The translations under genes were made by a program, and so were the position numbers. The notes under the pieces were generated by a model. That model was not told the origin of the DNA. It saw nothing but the letters and a program-made list of their open reading frames with translations, and searched no databases. A DNA stretch of 29,846 nt from a virus: IMG/VR virus record IMGVR_UViG_3300013126_000164, positions 1 to 29,846 of that record. One strand, given 5' to 3'. Shown here one piece after another: positions 7,854-15,009 of this stretch. Position 1 is the first letter of the stretch, and each line of letters opens with the position of its first letter.

Positions 7854-7858
7854 CGAAA
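7841..7858. promoter_or_regulatory. Near-perfect palindrome, operator-like, copy 2
   Basis: CTTCGACTATAATCGAAA matches copy 1 at 16 of 18 positions and lies exactly 40 bp further on, about four helical turns, so two bound dimers could face the same side of the DNA. Confidence 0.6.
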
Positions 7859-7859
7859 T

Positions 7860-7944
7860 GTTATCCTATTAGCAATTTAGGTTGTTTTATACCTATTATT
7901 GCCAACATATTAGCATAAGAAAAGAGCCCCGTAGGGCTCTTTTT
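7860..7944 (+). ncRNA. Possible short RNA between promoter and terminator
   Basis: A transcript from the 7824-7853 promoter would be about 85 bases, ending at the GAGCCC/GGGCTC terminator hairpin. It has no usable ORF. Because it runs against the end of the late operon, it could also only serve to block read-through. Support is limited to promoter and terminator shape. Confidence 0.3.
7920..7944. terminator. Bidirectional intrinsic terminator between converging operons
   Basis: AAAAGAGCCC and GGGCTCTTTT form a perfect 10-bp stem around CGTA. The A- and T-flanks make it a terminator on both strands: it ends the leftward virion operon (the stop codon of the 1093-aa gene lies in its flank) and any rightward transcript. 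Confidence 0.88.
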
Positions 7945-10900
7945 ATTTGGGTTTGTACTGATAACCTTGACGTTTTTTTAGTTCGTCTAAGGTTGGTAGT
8001 CTTTCGCCCGTTTGTTGTTCGTATAACTTTCTTAGATTTCTTAATTCTTCTAACCGTTGATATAGGTTAGTTAATTGAATTTCCGACAACTTCTTGGTTT
8101 GTGTTAGACCTAAAGCCGAGTTCAAGTCATCTGCAAAATCACCTAAATTTTGTTTACCGACAGCAGTATCTACAAGACTTAGTAATCCAGATACAAGTCT
8201 TCTTGGGTTTCGTAGACCTAAGTCATCCGCAATCTTTTGAATAACTGGGTCTCCAGATAGATAAGCCTCTCCATCTTTACCTCTAATTTCGGATAAAACA
8301 CCAGTTCCCTTTTCCATACGATTAGTTTGACCTGGGAAATCTTTTAAAGGGGCTCCTGTGAAGCTATCTCTACCCGTACCAAGTTCAAGAGCAATTTTTG
8401 CAGGAACCGTTAGAGAAGTAACCCCACGGCTGAATGGTTTTTCAATAAATTCTACAAAATCTGAGACTGGTAGGTTTAACTTTAAAAAGTTAATACTATC
8501 TTTGTCGTCTCTATTAATAAGCATTGGGATTGGTAACCACATATTACTTTTAATATAATCTGGAAGTTCGTTGATGTCCATATCGGTCATCCCTTCTGTC
8601 CAGTGTTTATAACTTCTTAGCAACTTAGCATATTGTTGTGGATTTTTAACAATGTTCTTAGATTGGAATATAAGGTTGTTCTTCATAAACGTATAGAACG
8701 GAATAGCACGTTTCATTACGTCTCTTTCAAACGGAGTAAGTAGAGTATAATCGAATAATGCTTCCCGTACTTGTTTGAAAGCTGCGGTTGAACTACCTGT
8801 CTTCTTTAATGACCAATTATACAAGGCTATACGTTGTATATCGTCCATTTCTTCAGCTAAGTTAAAGTTAGTTTCTACAACTTTTTGAAGAATGTTTTTG
8901 TCTTTAAAGTTTTTGCCTTGACCTAAGCGTTCAATCATTGCCTTAACGTCTTCTAAGTCTCGTGCTCCACGGTGACCCGTAAGAACACCACTCTTAGCAA
9001 TTTCGTCAAAACTATTTAAGAATAGTTTATCTGCTTGTTTCAACGCTTGTTCGCCAAATTCGGCACGTAATTTAGCAAGTCGTTTATACTTCATTAGGTC
9101 TTTAATTGCTTGGGCTTGATAACGTATAATATCTACCGTATTCATACCAACAAGATACATATTAGATGCGTTACCAAAGAAGTTTCTACCGTGGAAACCT
9201 GGGCTTAATAATGTAAATCCTTTCCATTGAGCCATAAGTTTATCATAGTACTCAATTAATTTAGGAACTTCTCTATAGGCGTTATCTGCGTTTTTTAGAA
9301 TATTATATGCAGATTTTTGCATTGCAACGGTACCATCACCCGCAGCACCAACAGTTGCTAAGAAAGTATCATTAAATGCCTTTTGCATTTCTGGTGGTAG
9401 GTTTTTGAATAAGTTAGAGAACTCATCTTTAAATGATTTAATAGCTTTAAAACCATTTGGAAGTTGTTCTTGAATTTCTTTGATAGTTTTACCTTTCATT
9501 GAAATAAAGAACTCTGGAGCACCATCTACTTTTACATATTTACCTGTAAAATCGGGTTCAACACCTAAGAACATCTTAGTTAAATTCGTTTGTGTATATT
9601 GCTTTTGAGCAACATTAACTAAGTCTTGTACAGATAGTAAGGCACTTTCGTTAAATAAGTCGCCTTCAATACCATATAAGTCTTTTAAAGCGGCGTTAAT
9701 TTCGCCAGTCGTACCTTCATAAGTACGAGCGGCAAGGTCTGAATGACCTGGACGGATGTAATCTGTAACATAATATCTTGAATTTTTAAACAATTCTTCT
9801 GCTTGTGCGGTAGGAACACGACGTAAATATTCTACATTACTTGCAAATGTCTTACCACCAACATTAAACTCACCCATTTGTTCTAAGAACTTACGGGTTT
9901 CCGCTTGAATATTTCTTAATTTGTCTGTAGCATTTTTTAATGTATCACCGTGTTTGGCAATCGCTTCCATTGTTTGAGGAAGTAGTTTTCTTTTACCAAT
10001 ATCTAAAACAGCGTTTAAAAGGTTATCCCCTTGCGTAGTACTAAGAGTTTCAATTATCTTAGCAAACTCAGCACTGTCTCCGATAAACTCTAAACCAACA
10101 GAACCTTTTTGACCAACTCGAGTTAATAAAACATCTTTACCGATAATCTTATTGGCTTGTTCAATGTAGCCTCTTAGTTTTTGATATGCTGCTGGATTGT
10201 CTATTGCGTTTAAACCTGGGATTGCTTTTGAAGCAATTTTACCAGTGGCTTGAGCCCCACGTCTTGCTACGTCATCCGCAAATTTAGGAATGATGTTGTT
10301 CATAATAATTTTACCGTCTGGTAAAACTACACTCCAGGCTTTAGTTGCAGCATCTTGAACTAAGTTTGCACCGTTTTGAATGATGTCTGAAGCAATACGG
10401 TCTGCATCCTTAATACCACTTTTTCTTAGAATATCGCTAACATCGTTAATAGCAATCTTTAAGTTGTCTGCCGTTTGACCAGCTTCTGCACTAATCTTTT
10501 TAATAGCACGAATTTCGTCATCGGTTAAACCTTTAGTAGCATTAAAAATATAACCTGCATCATCAGCAAATTTTGCAACACCTTTAACAAAGCCTTCGAC
10601 TGCTTCTGCGGCTGGTTTTAATTTAGTACTTGCTTTGGCGGCATCAAGTAAAGAACCACCAACTTTTGCAACGGCAGAACCACCAACACCTAATACCTTC
10701 TTTAATGGCTTAGTAATAACGCCAAAACCAAGATAGGTTGTGGGGTCTGAAGCAATATCTAAACCTACGTCAAGAACAAAGTTTCCGATTTCGTCAGCAA
10801 TACCTTCTCCTTCTTTAAACTGTAAGAAGTTCTTATCACCCGTAAGGTTTTGAAGAGCTTCTTTTGTAGATAATTTTTCTTTACCTGCTAAACCATCCCA

Positions 10901-11224
10901 AGCTGCTTCTAATACATTTCTTCTATCGCTATCACCTAAAGAACTTAAAACGTTTGAAACTACTTGACGAGGTCTATCTAACACTTCAAGAATGTCCATA
11001 AGAACATCTTGTTTAGGTGTTAGATTTAATGCCTTCTCAAGTATGTTTCTTTTATCCAGGTCTTTTTGTGGAAGGTTAGTATCTACACCGACCCCACTAA
11101 ACCTCTTTTCAAGATTAGATACTTGCCCTTGAATATAAGCATTAGTATCTTTTGTTGCAGGTTTAAAAAGATTAACTGCTGTTGGTTTATACTTATAGTT
11201 ATATTTTGGTTTTTTGATTGCCAT
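7943..11224 (-). CDS. Large putative internal virion (DNA ejection) protein, 1093 aa
   Basis: Last and largest gene of the leftward virion operon. It is rich in helix-forming Ala, Lys and Leu, with Gly-rich amphipathic stretches near residues 165-260. Around 670 it has SPGFHGRNFFGN and around 830-850 FERDVMKRAIPFYTFMKNN. I know this pair from very large phage proteins carrying LPD-type (large polyvalent protein) domains or annotated as internal virion proteins. The likely role is to sit in the capsid and be ejected with DNA. No peptidase or muramidase motif was recognised. There is no clear Shine-Dalgarno; the ATG lies 4 bases after the upstream stop, so translation is probably coupled. The function is inferred from position and size. 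Confidence 0.6.
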   Translation of the reverse strand: MAIKKPKYNYKYKPTAVNLFKPATKDTNAYIQGQVSNLEKRFSGVGVDTNLPQKDLDKRNILEKALNLTPKQDVLMDILEVLDRPRQVVSNVLSSLGDSDRRNVLEAAWDGLAGKEKLSTKEALQNLTGDKNFLQFKEGEGIADEIGNFVLDVGLDIASDPTTYLGFGVITKPLKKVLGVGGSAVAKVGGSLLDAAKASTKLKPAAEAVEGFVKGVAKFADDAGYIFNATKGLTDDEIRAIKKISAEAGQTADNLKIAINDVSDILRKSGIKDADRIASDIIQNGANLVQDAATKAWSVVLPDGKIIMNNIIPKFADDVARRGAQATGKIASKAIPGLNAIDNPAAYQKLRGYIEQANKIIGKDVLLTRVGQKGSVGLEFIGDSAEFAKIIETLSTTQGDNLLNAVLDIGKRKLLPQTMEAIAKHGDTLKNATDKLRNIQAETRKFLEQMGEFNVGGKTFASNVEYLRRVPTAQAEELFKNSRYYVTDYIRPGHSDLAARTYEGTTGEINAALKDLYGIEGDLFNESALLSVQDLVNVAQKQYTQTNLTKMFLGVEPDFTGKYVKVDGAPEFFISMKGKTIKEIQEQLPNGFKAIKSFKDEFSNLFKNLPPEMQKAFNDTFLATVGAAGDGTVAMQKSAYNILKNADNAYREVPKLIEYYDKLMAQWKGFTLLSPGFHGRNFFGNASNMYLVGMNTVDIIRYQAQAIKDLMKYKRLAKLRAEFGEQALKQADKLFLNSFDEIAKSGVLTGHRGARDLEDVKAMIERLGQGKNFKDKNILQKVVETNFNLAEEMDDIQRIALYNWSLKKTGSSTAAFKQVREALFDYTLLTPFERDVMKRAIPFYTFMKNNLIFQSKNIVKNPQQYAKLLRSYKHWTEGMTDMDINELPDYIKSNMWLPIPMLINRDDKDSINFLKLNLPVSDFVEFIEKPFSRGVTSLTVPAKIALELGTGRDSFTGAPLKDFPGQTNRMEKGTGVLSEIRGKDGEAYLSGDPVIQKIADDLGLRNPRRLVSGLLSLVDTAVGKQNLGDFADDLNSALGLTQTKKLSEIQLTNLYQRLEELRNLRKLYEQQTGERLPTLDELKKRQGYQYKPK

Positions 11225-11225
11225 T

Positions 11226-11894
11226 TTATCTATTCTTATATGGGTTATTTGCGTCTAACTCTTGTTGTGTTATCATCGGATTATTGCGTTTTTGTTCGGC
11301 TTCCCATTGTAAGGTTTCTGGTGATTTACCCCAGTTACTTGGGAATATGTATGCACCATATCTCCACCAATCAACAGTAGTACCTGGTTTACCTTGTTGT
11401 AAGAAAGTAGTTATTTGGTCTGGACTATATCCTAAAGCTTGTAAACGTTGTTGTTTTTCGGTATCCGTTAACTTAGTGTCATTGACAATAGATTGTAATT
11501 GTTCAACTCTTTGGTAATTAAATTGTTGATTTTCACGTTCATATTGTTGTGCTTGTTGACCTTCTAATAAGGCATTGCTATAGATAGAAGCTTCACCAGC
11601 CTTTTGTTGTCTAAATGCGGCTTCTTGACCTTGCATTAAGTTGCCAAGTTGTTCCGCTTGTTGAGCACCTAAACCTGCACGAACACCTGCGGCTTGCCCA
11701 CCAGAAAGACCACGTTGAGCAGATGCCCCAAGACCCATACCATAACCTTGCTTACGCAAACGTTGATATGCGGTTGAGTAGTCTCTACCAATGTTTTGTT
11801 TTTCTAATTCTGATTGTGCTTTTAATCTTTCATAAGCGGCTTTAAAGGCATTTTCGCCTGCTCCGCCTGGTGTAAATGGATTTTGTTCTGCCAT
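11226..11894 (-). CDS. Putative internal virion / core protein, 222 aa
   Basis: Gln-, Ala- and Gly-rich protein with a long helical segment (residues ~15-45 and ~80-135) and a Gly/Ala-rich patch GYGMGLGASAQRGLSGG. A patch of this type in a helical, Gln-rich protein beside a very large one resembles the small internal core proteins of podophages (T7 gp14 type), but identity is not shown. The C-terminus has a compact, aromatic region (WWRYGAYIFPSNWG). AAGGAGAAG precedes the ATG. The next gene follows one base after its stop. Confidence 0.5.
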   Translation of the reverse strand: MAEQNPFTPGGAGENAFKAAYERLKAQSELEKQNIGRDYSTAYQRLRKQGYGMGLGASAQRGLSGGQAAGVRAGLGAQQAEQLGNLMQGQEAAFRQQKAGEASIYSNALLEGQQAQQYERENQQFNYQRVEQLQSIVNDTKLTDTEKQQRLQALGYSPDQITTFLQQGKPGTTVDWWRYGAYIFPSNWGKSPETLQWEAEQKRNNPMITQQELDANNPYKNR

Positions 11895-11895
11895 A

Positions 11896-12759
11896 TTATT
11901 TCTTCTCCTTAACCCTAAAGGTTAGATAATCTTTAATGATGTTGTATCTTGTATTTAAGTCTACAGTCATCACTTGTTTAATATAGTTACGAGCGTATTC
12001 CCGTCCATTTAAGAACATTGATACGATTAGGAATAAACTTGTTGCTAACTTGAACCAGAACGCCGTATCTAATAAATCTGCGGTGTATATGAAGGCATTG
12101 AAGAACGCTGCACCACCAACCGCAAATAAGAACTGAGCGTAGTTATCTTTAACTTTTCGACCTAACGTATCTTGTCTTGTTAACTTTTTTTCACTCTTAA
12201 TGACTTCGCCTGTTTCCACAAAACTACGGTCAATTTCATCGAAATCTACTCGTAATGCAAGGATTAGTTTATCTAATCGTTCTACCTTGATGCTTTCTTC
12301 AAGGTTAATTCGTCTTCTACAATATCTATTCTTCTTTTTATCTTCGTCAGTACCAAAGTACCATATTTCTAAGTTTTTAGGTTTTGCTTTGAGTTCTTCT
12401 TTACTAATCTTGTTTTGAACCTTTGCTCGGTAAGCGGCTATCTTCTCCGCCTTATTCCGATTGAAGACCCAAGTACCAAACTCGCTGTCTAAGTCGTTAC
12501 GAACTGAAGTATCTACACTTGTCTTTAGGTTTATATAACCCTTGTCCGTTTCTGAGAACTTAACGATATACATAGACACGGTAGCGATTAACACAAGCAA
12601 GTTGGCTAAGTTTTGTGAGATAACTTTATTCCAGAACTCTGCACTGCTTAAGATGTTATCTTGGTATTGTATCGTTAGGATATTGAATAACCCAACGATG
12701 GCGACTGCCGCAATGTATAAGATTGCGTACGGTAATGCTCTCCCTATTTTAGCCCACAT
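11896..12759 (-). CDS. Four-helix membrane protein of unknown function, 287 aa
   Basis: Two transmembrane segments near the N-terminus (about residues 8-28 and 46-66), a charged soluble part of ~140 residues rich in Lys, Glu and Arg, then two more (about 208-230 and 235-253) and a basic tail. I do not recognise the family. It lies with two other membrane proteins between the tail-fibre group and the ejection-protein genes, so it could form part of an entry pore, a holin system or superinfection exclusion. AAAGGAG precedes the ATG. A CHC-like metal site is absent. Confidence 0.75.
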   Translation of the reverse strand: MWAKIGRALPYAILYIAAVAIVGLFNILTIQYQDNILSSAEFWNKVISQNLANLLVLIATVSMYIVKFSETDKGYINLKTSVDTSVRNDLDSEFGTWVFNRNKAEKIAAYRAKVQNKISKEELKAKPKNLEIWYFGTDEDKKKNRYCRRRINLEESIKVERLDKLILALRVDFDEIDRSFVETGEVIKSEKKLTRQDTLGRKVKDNYAQFLFAVGGAAFFNAFIYTADLLDTAFWFKLATSLFLIVSMFLNGREYARNYIKQVMTVDLNTRYNIIKDYLTFRVKEKK

Positions 12760-12770
12760 ATACTACTCCT

Positions 12771-13184
12771 TTATTTCTTTAACCATTTACGGTAATCTTC
12801 TGCACGTTCTTTCTCATACAACGCAAGGAAGACCCCTGCAATCATATTCGATATAAGCGTAAACCCAAACACAGGAACTAAGCGTTGTGCGTAGCGGGTA
12901 GCAAAGAAAACTATTAAAAAAGCAAAAAGGGTTGGGAATATATGCACCAACCAGATTGCGATACCTTTAAATACCGTTACTTGTTCAAAGCTCTTTGCCC
13001 ACTTAACTATCTGCTTTCTAAAGAAAGTCAAGACAATCAGTAGTCCTACCACCCCGATAACTGAGAGTTTAAATTCAGGTGGGGTTTCAAAGAAGGTTAC
13101 AAAGGGGAAGTAATGGTTTAAAACAATTAGCGGTGTCGCTAATGCGAAGGTGATGAAACCTACATAAAACCAGAACTTTTTCAT
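12771..13184 (-). CDS. Four-helix membrane protein of unknown function, 137 aa
   Basis: Nearly all of the protein is hydrophobic, with segments at about residues 4-25, 40-58, 72-95 and 103-122, and a charged C-terminal tail (YEKERAEDYRKWLKK). The size and hydrophobicity fit a holin or other small inner-membrane protein but give no proof. The ribosome site is weak and the start lies one base after the upstream gene, so translation is probably coupled. Confidence 0.7.
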   Translation of the reverse strand: MKKFWFYVGFITFALATPLIVLNHYFPFVTFFETPPEFKLSVIGVVGLLIVLTFFRKQIVKWAKSFEQVTVFKGIAIWLVHIFPTLFAFLIVFFATRYAQRLVPVFGFTLISNMIAGVFLALYEKERAEDYRKWLKK

Positions 13185-13185
13185 A

Positions 13186-13617
13186 TTATTTTACTAATTG
13201 TTCTCTTAATTTAGTTAAAACGTCTTGTCCGACTGCTTGAACCACTTCTTGAATAACTGGTTTTGGTTCTTCTTTCTTAACTTCTTCAACCTTTTCAACT
13301 GGTTGTTTTAAGAAGGTTCTATACTTGTTTTGAATTAAGTTATAGTCTTCTAAGACTGCTGATTTTGTACCTGCTGGAAGATTAGAACCAATAACTGCAT
13401 CTTTATAAAGTTTAGCAGTTAATTCAACCATTTCAGCAACTTGGTCAATCCGTTCAAAGTTTGCTCTTGCTTGAAGCAGTTGGGTCTTTTCGGTATTGAT
13501 TGCACCGATTGAGTTCACGATTAACTTGGTGATAATCCCAAGTACCCCTAACACCACGATTGAGATGACGTTAGAGATGATTGCATTGTCCTGTAGTAAT
13601 TCTAAGATAATTTCCAT
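13186..13617 (-). CDS. Single-pass membrane protein with coiled coil, holin-like topology
   Basis: One hydrophobic helix near the N-terminus (about residues 13-37), then an amphipathic helix (EKTQLLQARANFERIDQVAE) and a Lys/Glu/Pro/Val linker before a C-terminal helix. The topology resembles LLH-type phage holins, which carry one N-terminal helix and a cytoplasmic helix, but length and tail differ. AAAGGAGATG precedes the ATG. The ATG overlaps the stop of the preceding gene. No endolysin is seen in the window, so the lysis role is speculative. Confidence 0.65.
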   Translation of the reverse strand: MEIILELLQDNAIISNVISIVVLGVLGIITKLIVNSIGAINTEKTQLLQARANFERIDQVAEMVELTAKLYKDAVIGSNLPAGTKSAVLEDYNLIQNKYRTFLKQPVEKVEEVKKEEPKPVIQEVVQAVGQDVLTKLREQLVK

Positions 13618-14039
13618 TATAGTACATCTCCTTTGGTGTCTAAGTAATTGAGCACCTTAATAATGTCTTGTTGTTGAGCTTCTAATCGACTTGTGGCTTG
13701 AATAAGTGAGCGGATAATCTGAGGATATTTGTCTTCCATCGGTTGACCTAAGATAATCGCTTGTGTGAGTGGGATTTTGTCTGAGGTGTAACCCTCAACT
13801 TTATCCTTATCTAAAACCCTAATTTTTATTTCAAAATAAGGGTCTTTTAGCTCTTTTTTATCAATTATAATACGATTATTTTCTATTTTACGAAACAAAC
13901 CGCTATTGATACAAAACTCAAGTTGAGCCTCTGGGGAAGCATAAACATTGTCTAAAACAACGTCAGCCTCTATATTATTATACACCAAATTGTCGTTTTC
14001 CATTACAAAAATGTGTCCATCTTTAAGAATAAATTTCAT
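13617..14039 (-). CDS. Unknown virion-associated protein, 140 aa
   Basis: The first ~90 residues look beta-rich, and the C-terminal ~40 (YPQIIRSLIQATSRLEAQQQ) form a probable coiled coil. The layout, a small beta domain plus trimerising helix, is common in phage baseplate or fibre-attachment proteins. I do not recognise the family. The start is weakly marked (GGGGGAT about 13 bases upstream). Confidence 0.65.
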   Translation of the reverse strand: MKFILKDGHIFVMENDNLVYNNIEADVVLDNVYASPEAQLEFCINSGLFRKIENNRIIIDKKELKDPYFEIKIRVLDKDKVEGYTSDKIPLTQAIILGQPMEDKYPQIIRSLIQATSRLEAQQQDIIKVLNYLDTKGDVL

Positions 14040-14041
14040 AG

Positions 14042-14203
14042 CTATTTCTTATCCCCCATATAATCGCCGGCAGTTTTAGCCGCTTTGATGAAGTCTGAGG
14101 CTTTAGGGGCACCTTTGGACCCCACCTTTCGCATTCTTTCTTTGCTACCACGTTTAATTCGTCTACGTTTAGCGTGGATATTTGCATATAATCCTTGTTT
14201 CAT
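14042..14203 (-). CDS. Small conserved basic phage protein, 53 aa
   Basis: Starts MKQGLYANIHAKRRRI and continues with ERMRKVGSKGAP and FIKAAKTA. This pattern (KxGLYANIHAK, RMRKxGSKGAP) is a recurrent small protein in structural operons of short-tailed phages; its function is not established. It is strongly basic, suggesting contact with DNA or an acidic partner. The ATG overlaps the stop of the upstream gene (TAATG), with AAGGTG upstream. Confidence 0.8.
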   Translation of the reverse strand: MKQGLYANIHAKRRRIKRGSKERMRKVGSKGAPKASDFIKAAKTAGDYMGDKK

Positions 14204-14484
14204 TACCATTTCACCTTGTCAGCCCAGTAAGCGGCTGACATTTTACCTTTGGCTATATTTGAGCCGTGTCTTGCTTTGAACGACTTTTGACGTGCCTTGT
14301 CTTTTTCAGACTTAGGGTTAGCACCTGCCCCGCTTACACCTTGTTGACCAAAGCGGATGGTTTTAACTGTGTCTCCTGACTTAGCCACCACAACGTGGGA
14401 CTTAGTAGGATGACTTGGGGTCTTCTTAGGTTGATTGAACCCGCTTACCCCTACCCGTTTGAGTATTGAATAATAATCTTTCAT
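14203..14484 (-). CDS. Small conserved phage virion-operon protein, 93 aa
   Basis: Contains KTPSHPTKSHVVVAK, IRFGQQGVSGAG, ARQKSFKARHGSNIAKGK and ends SAAYWADKVKW. These blocks are familiar from a conserved small protein found in many podophage structural operons, where it usually lacks an assigned function. Basic, Gly-rich and probably compact. The ATG overlaps the stop of the 43-aa gene (ATGA), and AAAGGAGGG lies just upstream. Always near the tail/fibre genes in my experience, so a structural or assembly role is likely. Confidence 0.8.
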   Translation of the reverse strand: MKDYYSILKRVGVSGFNQPKKTPSHPTKSHVVVAKSGDTVKTIRFGQQGVSGAGANPKSEKDKARQKSFKARHGSNIAKGKMSAAYWADKVKW

Positions 14485-14612
14485 TTTTCCCTCCTTTTGA
14501 AGTATTCAACTTCACGCATACGCTTTTTAGCACCTTCTTTTGAACTACTTTCTCCCAGATTCTTTCCAGAACGTGAGACTACTCTATACTTTTCGCCAAC
14601 TTTTTTAATCAT
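14481..14612 (-). CDS. Very small protein, 43 aa
   Basis: Starts MIKKVGEKYRVVSRSGKNLG and ends with KKRMREVEYFK, a pattern (beta hairpin, then KEGAKKRMREVEYFK-type helix) seen in tiny proteins of phage structural operons. Stop TGA overlaps the next ATG by four bases. The ribosome site is weak (AGTAGGTC), but the coupling with both neighbours and codon use suggest a true gene. Confidence 0.65.
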   Translation of the reverse strand: MIKKVGEKYRVVSRSGKNLGESSSKEGAKKRMREVEYFKRREK

Positions 14613-14614
14613 CT

Positions 14615-14791
14615 TTATGACCTACTTTTCCAATTATCACAAGGTGATAAACATTCTACTTCAGGTGTTAATGGGTCATCAATACAAATCATTATACAAA
14701 CATCAGGCATTGATTGCCTATGATGAACGAACAGTCCTGAAAGCACAAACAACAGTAATAACCACACGCCAATTAAAATACCAATTCTCAT
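14615..14791 (-). CDS. Small Cys-containing single-pass membrane protein, 58 aa
   Basis: Hydrophobic residues 3-22 (IGILIGVWLLLLFVLSGLFV) form a signal anchor. The C-terminal half holds four cysteines (C32, C36, C47, C51), compatible with two disulphides outside the membrane or a metal site. No lipobox is present. Strong AAGGAG sits 6 bases before the ATG, and the start lies just after the stop of the 68-aa gene, so it is very likely expressed. Function unknown; candidates are a lysis accessory or an entry-blocking protein. Confidence 0.7.
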   Translation of the reverse strand: MRIGILIGVWLLLLFVLSGLFVHHRQSMPDVCIMICIDDPLTPEVECLSPCDNWKSRS

Positions 14792-14794
14792 AGT

Positions 14795-15001
14795 TTACTC
14801 CTTGGTTAAACCCTTAATCCACTCTCGCAATTCTTCGAGCCGTTTTGCTTTTAATTTCGCGGTTTTTTTATACTCAATCCAACGAGGGTCATCTTCCGAC
14901 CATTCGCCACGAATTATTTTGTGGGGTAAATAATCCGTTTTCGCAAACCACTGCTCAATTTCTTTGATTTCGATTTTTTCTTGTAAAAATTTAATTACCA
15001 T
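14795..15001 (-). CDS. Small tail-fibre-associated protein, 68 aa
   Basis: Contains WFAKTDYLPHKIIRGEW followed by DDPRWIEYKKTAKLKAKRLEEL, the layout of small proteins often found next to phage fibre genes: an N-terminal motif with aromatic residues and a C-terminal coiled coil. May act as an assembly helper or be a small subunit. TAGGAGGA precedes the ATG; it starts 8 bases after the fibre gene's stop. Confidence 0.65.
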   Translation of the reverse strand: MVIKFLQEKIEIKEIEQWFAKTDYLPHKIIRGEWSEDDPRWIEYKKTAKLKAKRLEELREWIKGLTKE

Positions 15002-15009
15002 AAATCCTC

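Larger units (their letters stand above)
7753..7900 (+). repeat. Short direct repeats in the convergent intergenic region
   Basis: TACCTATTATT occurs at 7753-7763 and 7890-7900, and ATTCCTATAAA at 7761-7771 and 7784-7794. TACTACCT (7750-7757) can also pair with AGGTAGTA (7775-7782). With the two palindromes between them, this repeat density suggests a control region rather than neutral spacer. Confidence 0.5.

Noticed and set aside
7882-8070. 62-aa + strand ORF across the bidirectional terminator
   Set aside because: It spans the terminator hairpin, lacks a Shine-Dalgarno and is antisense to the 1093-aa gene.
11066-11517. Open frames on the + strand opposite the internal protein genes
   Set aside because: No ribosome site, Cys/aromatic-rich low-quality composition, and fully antisense to well-supported genes.
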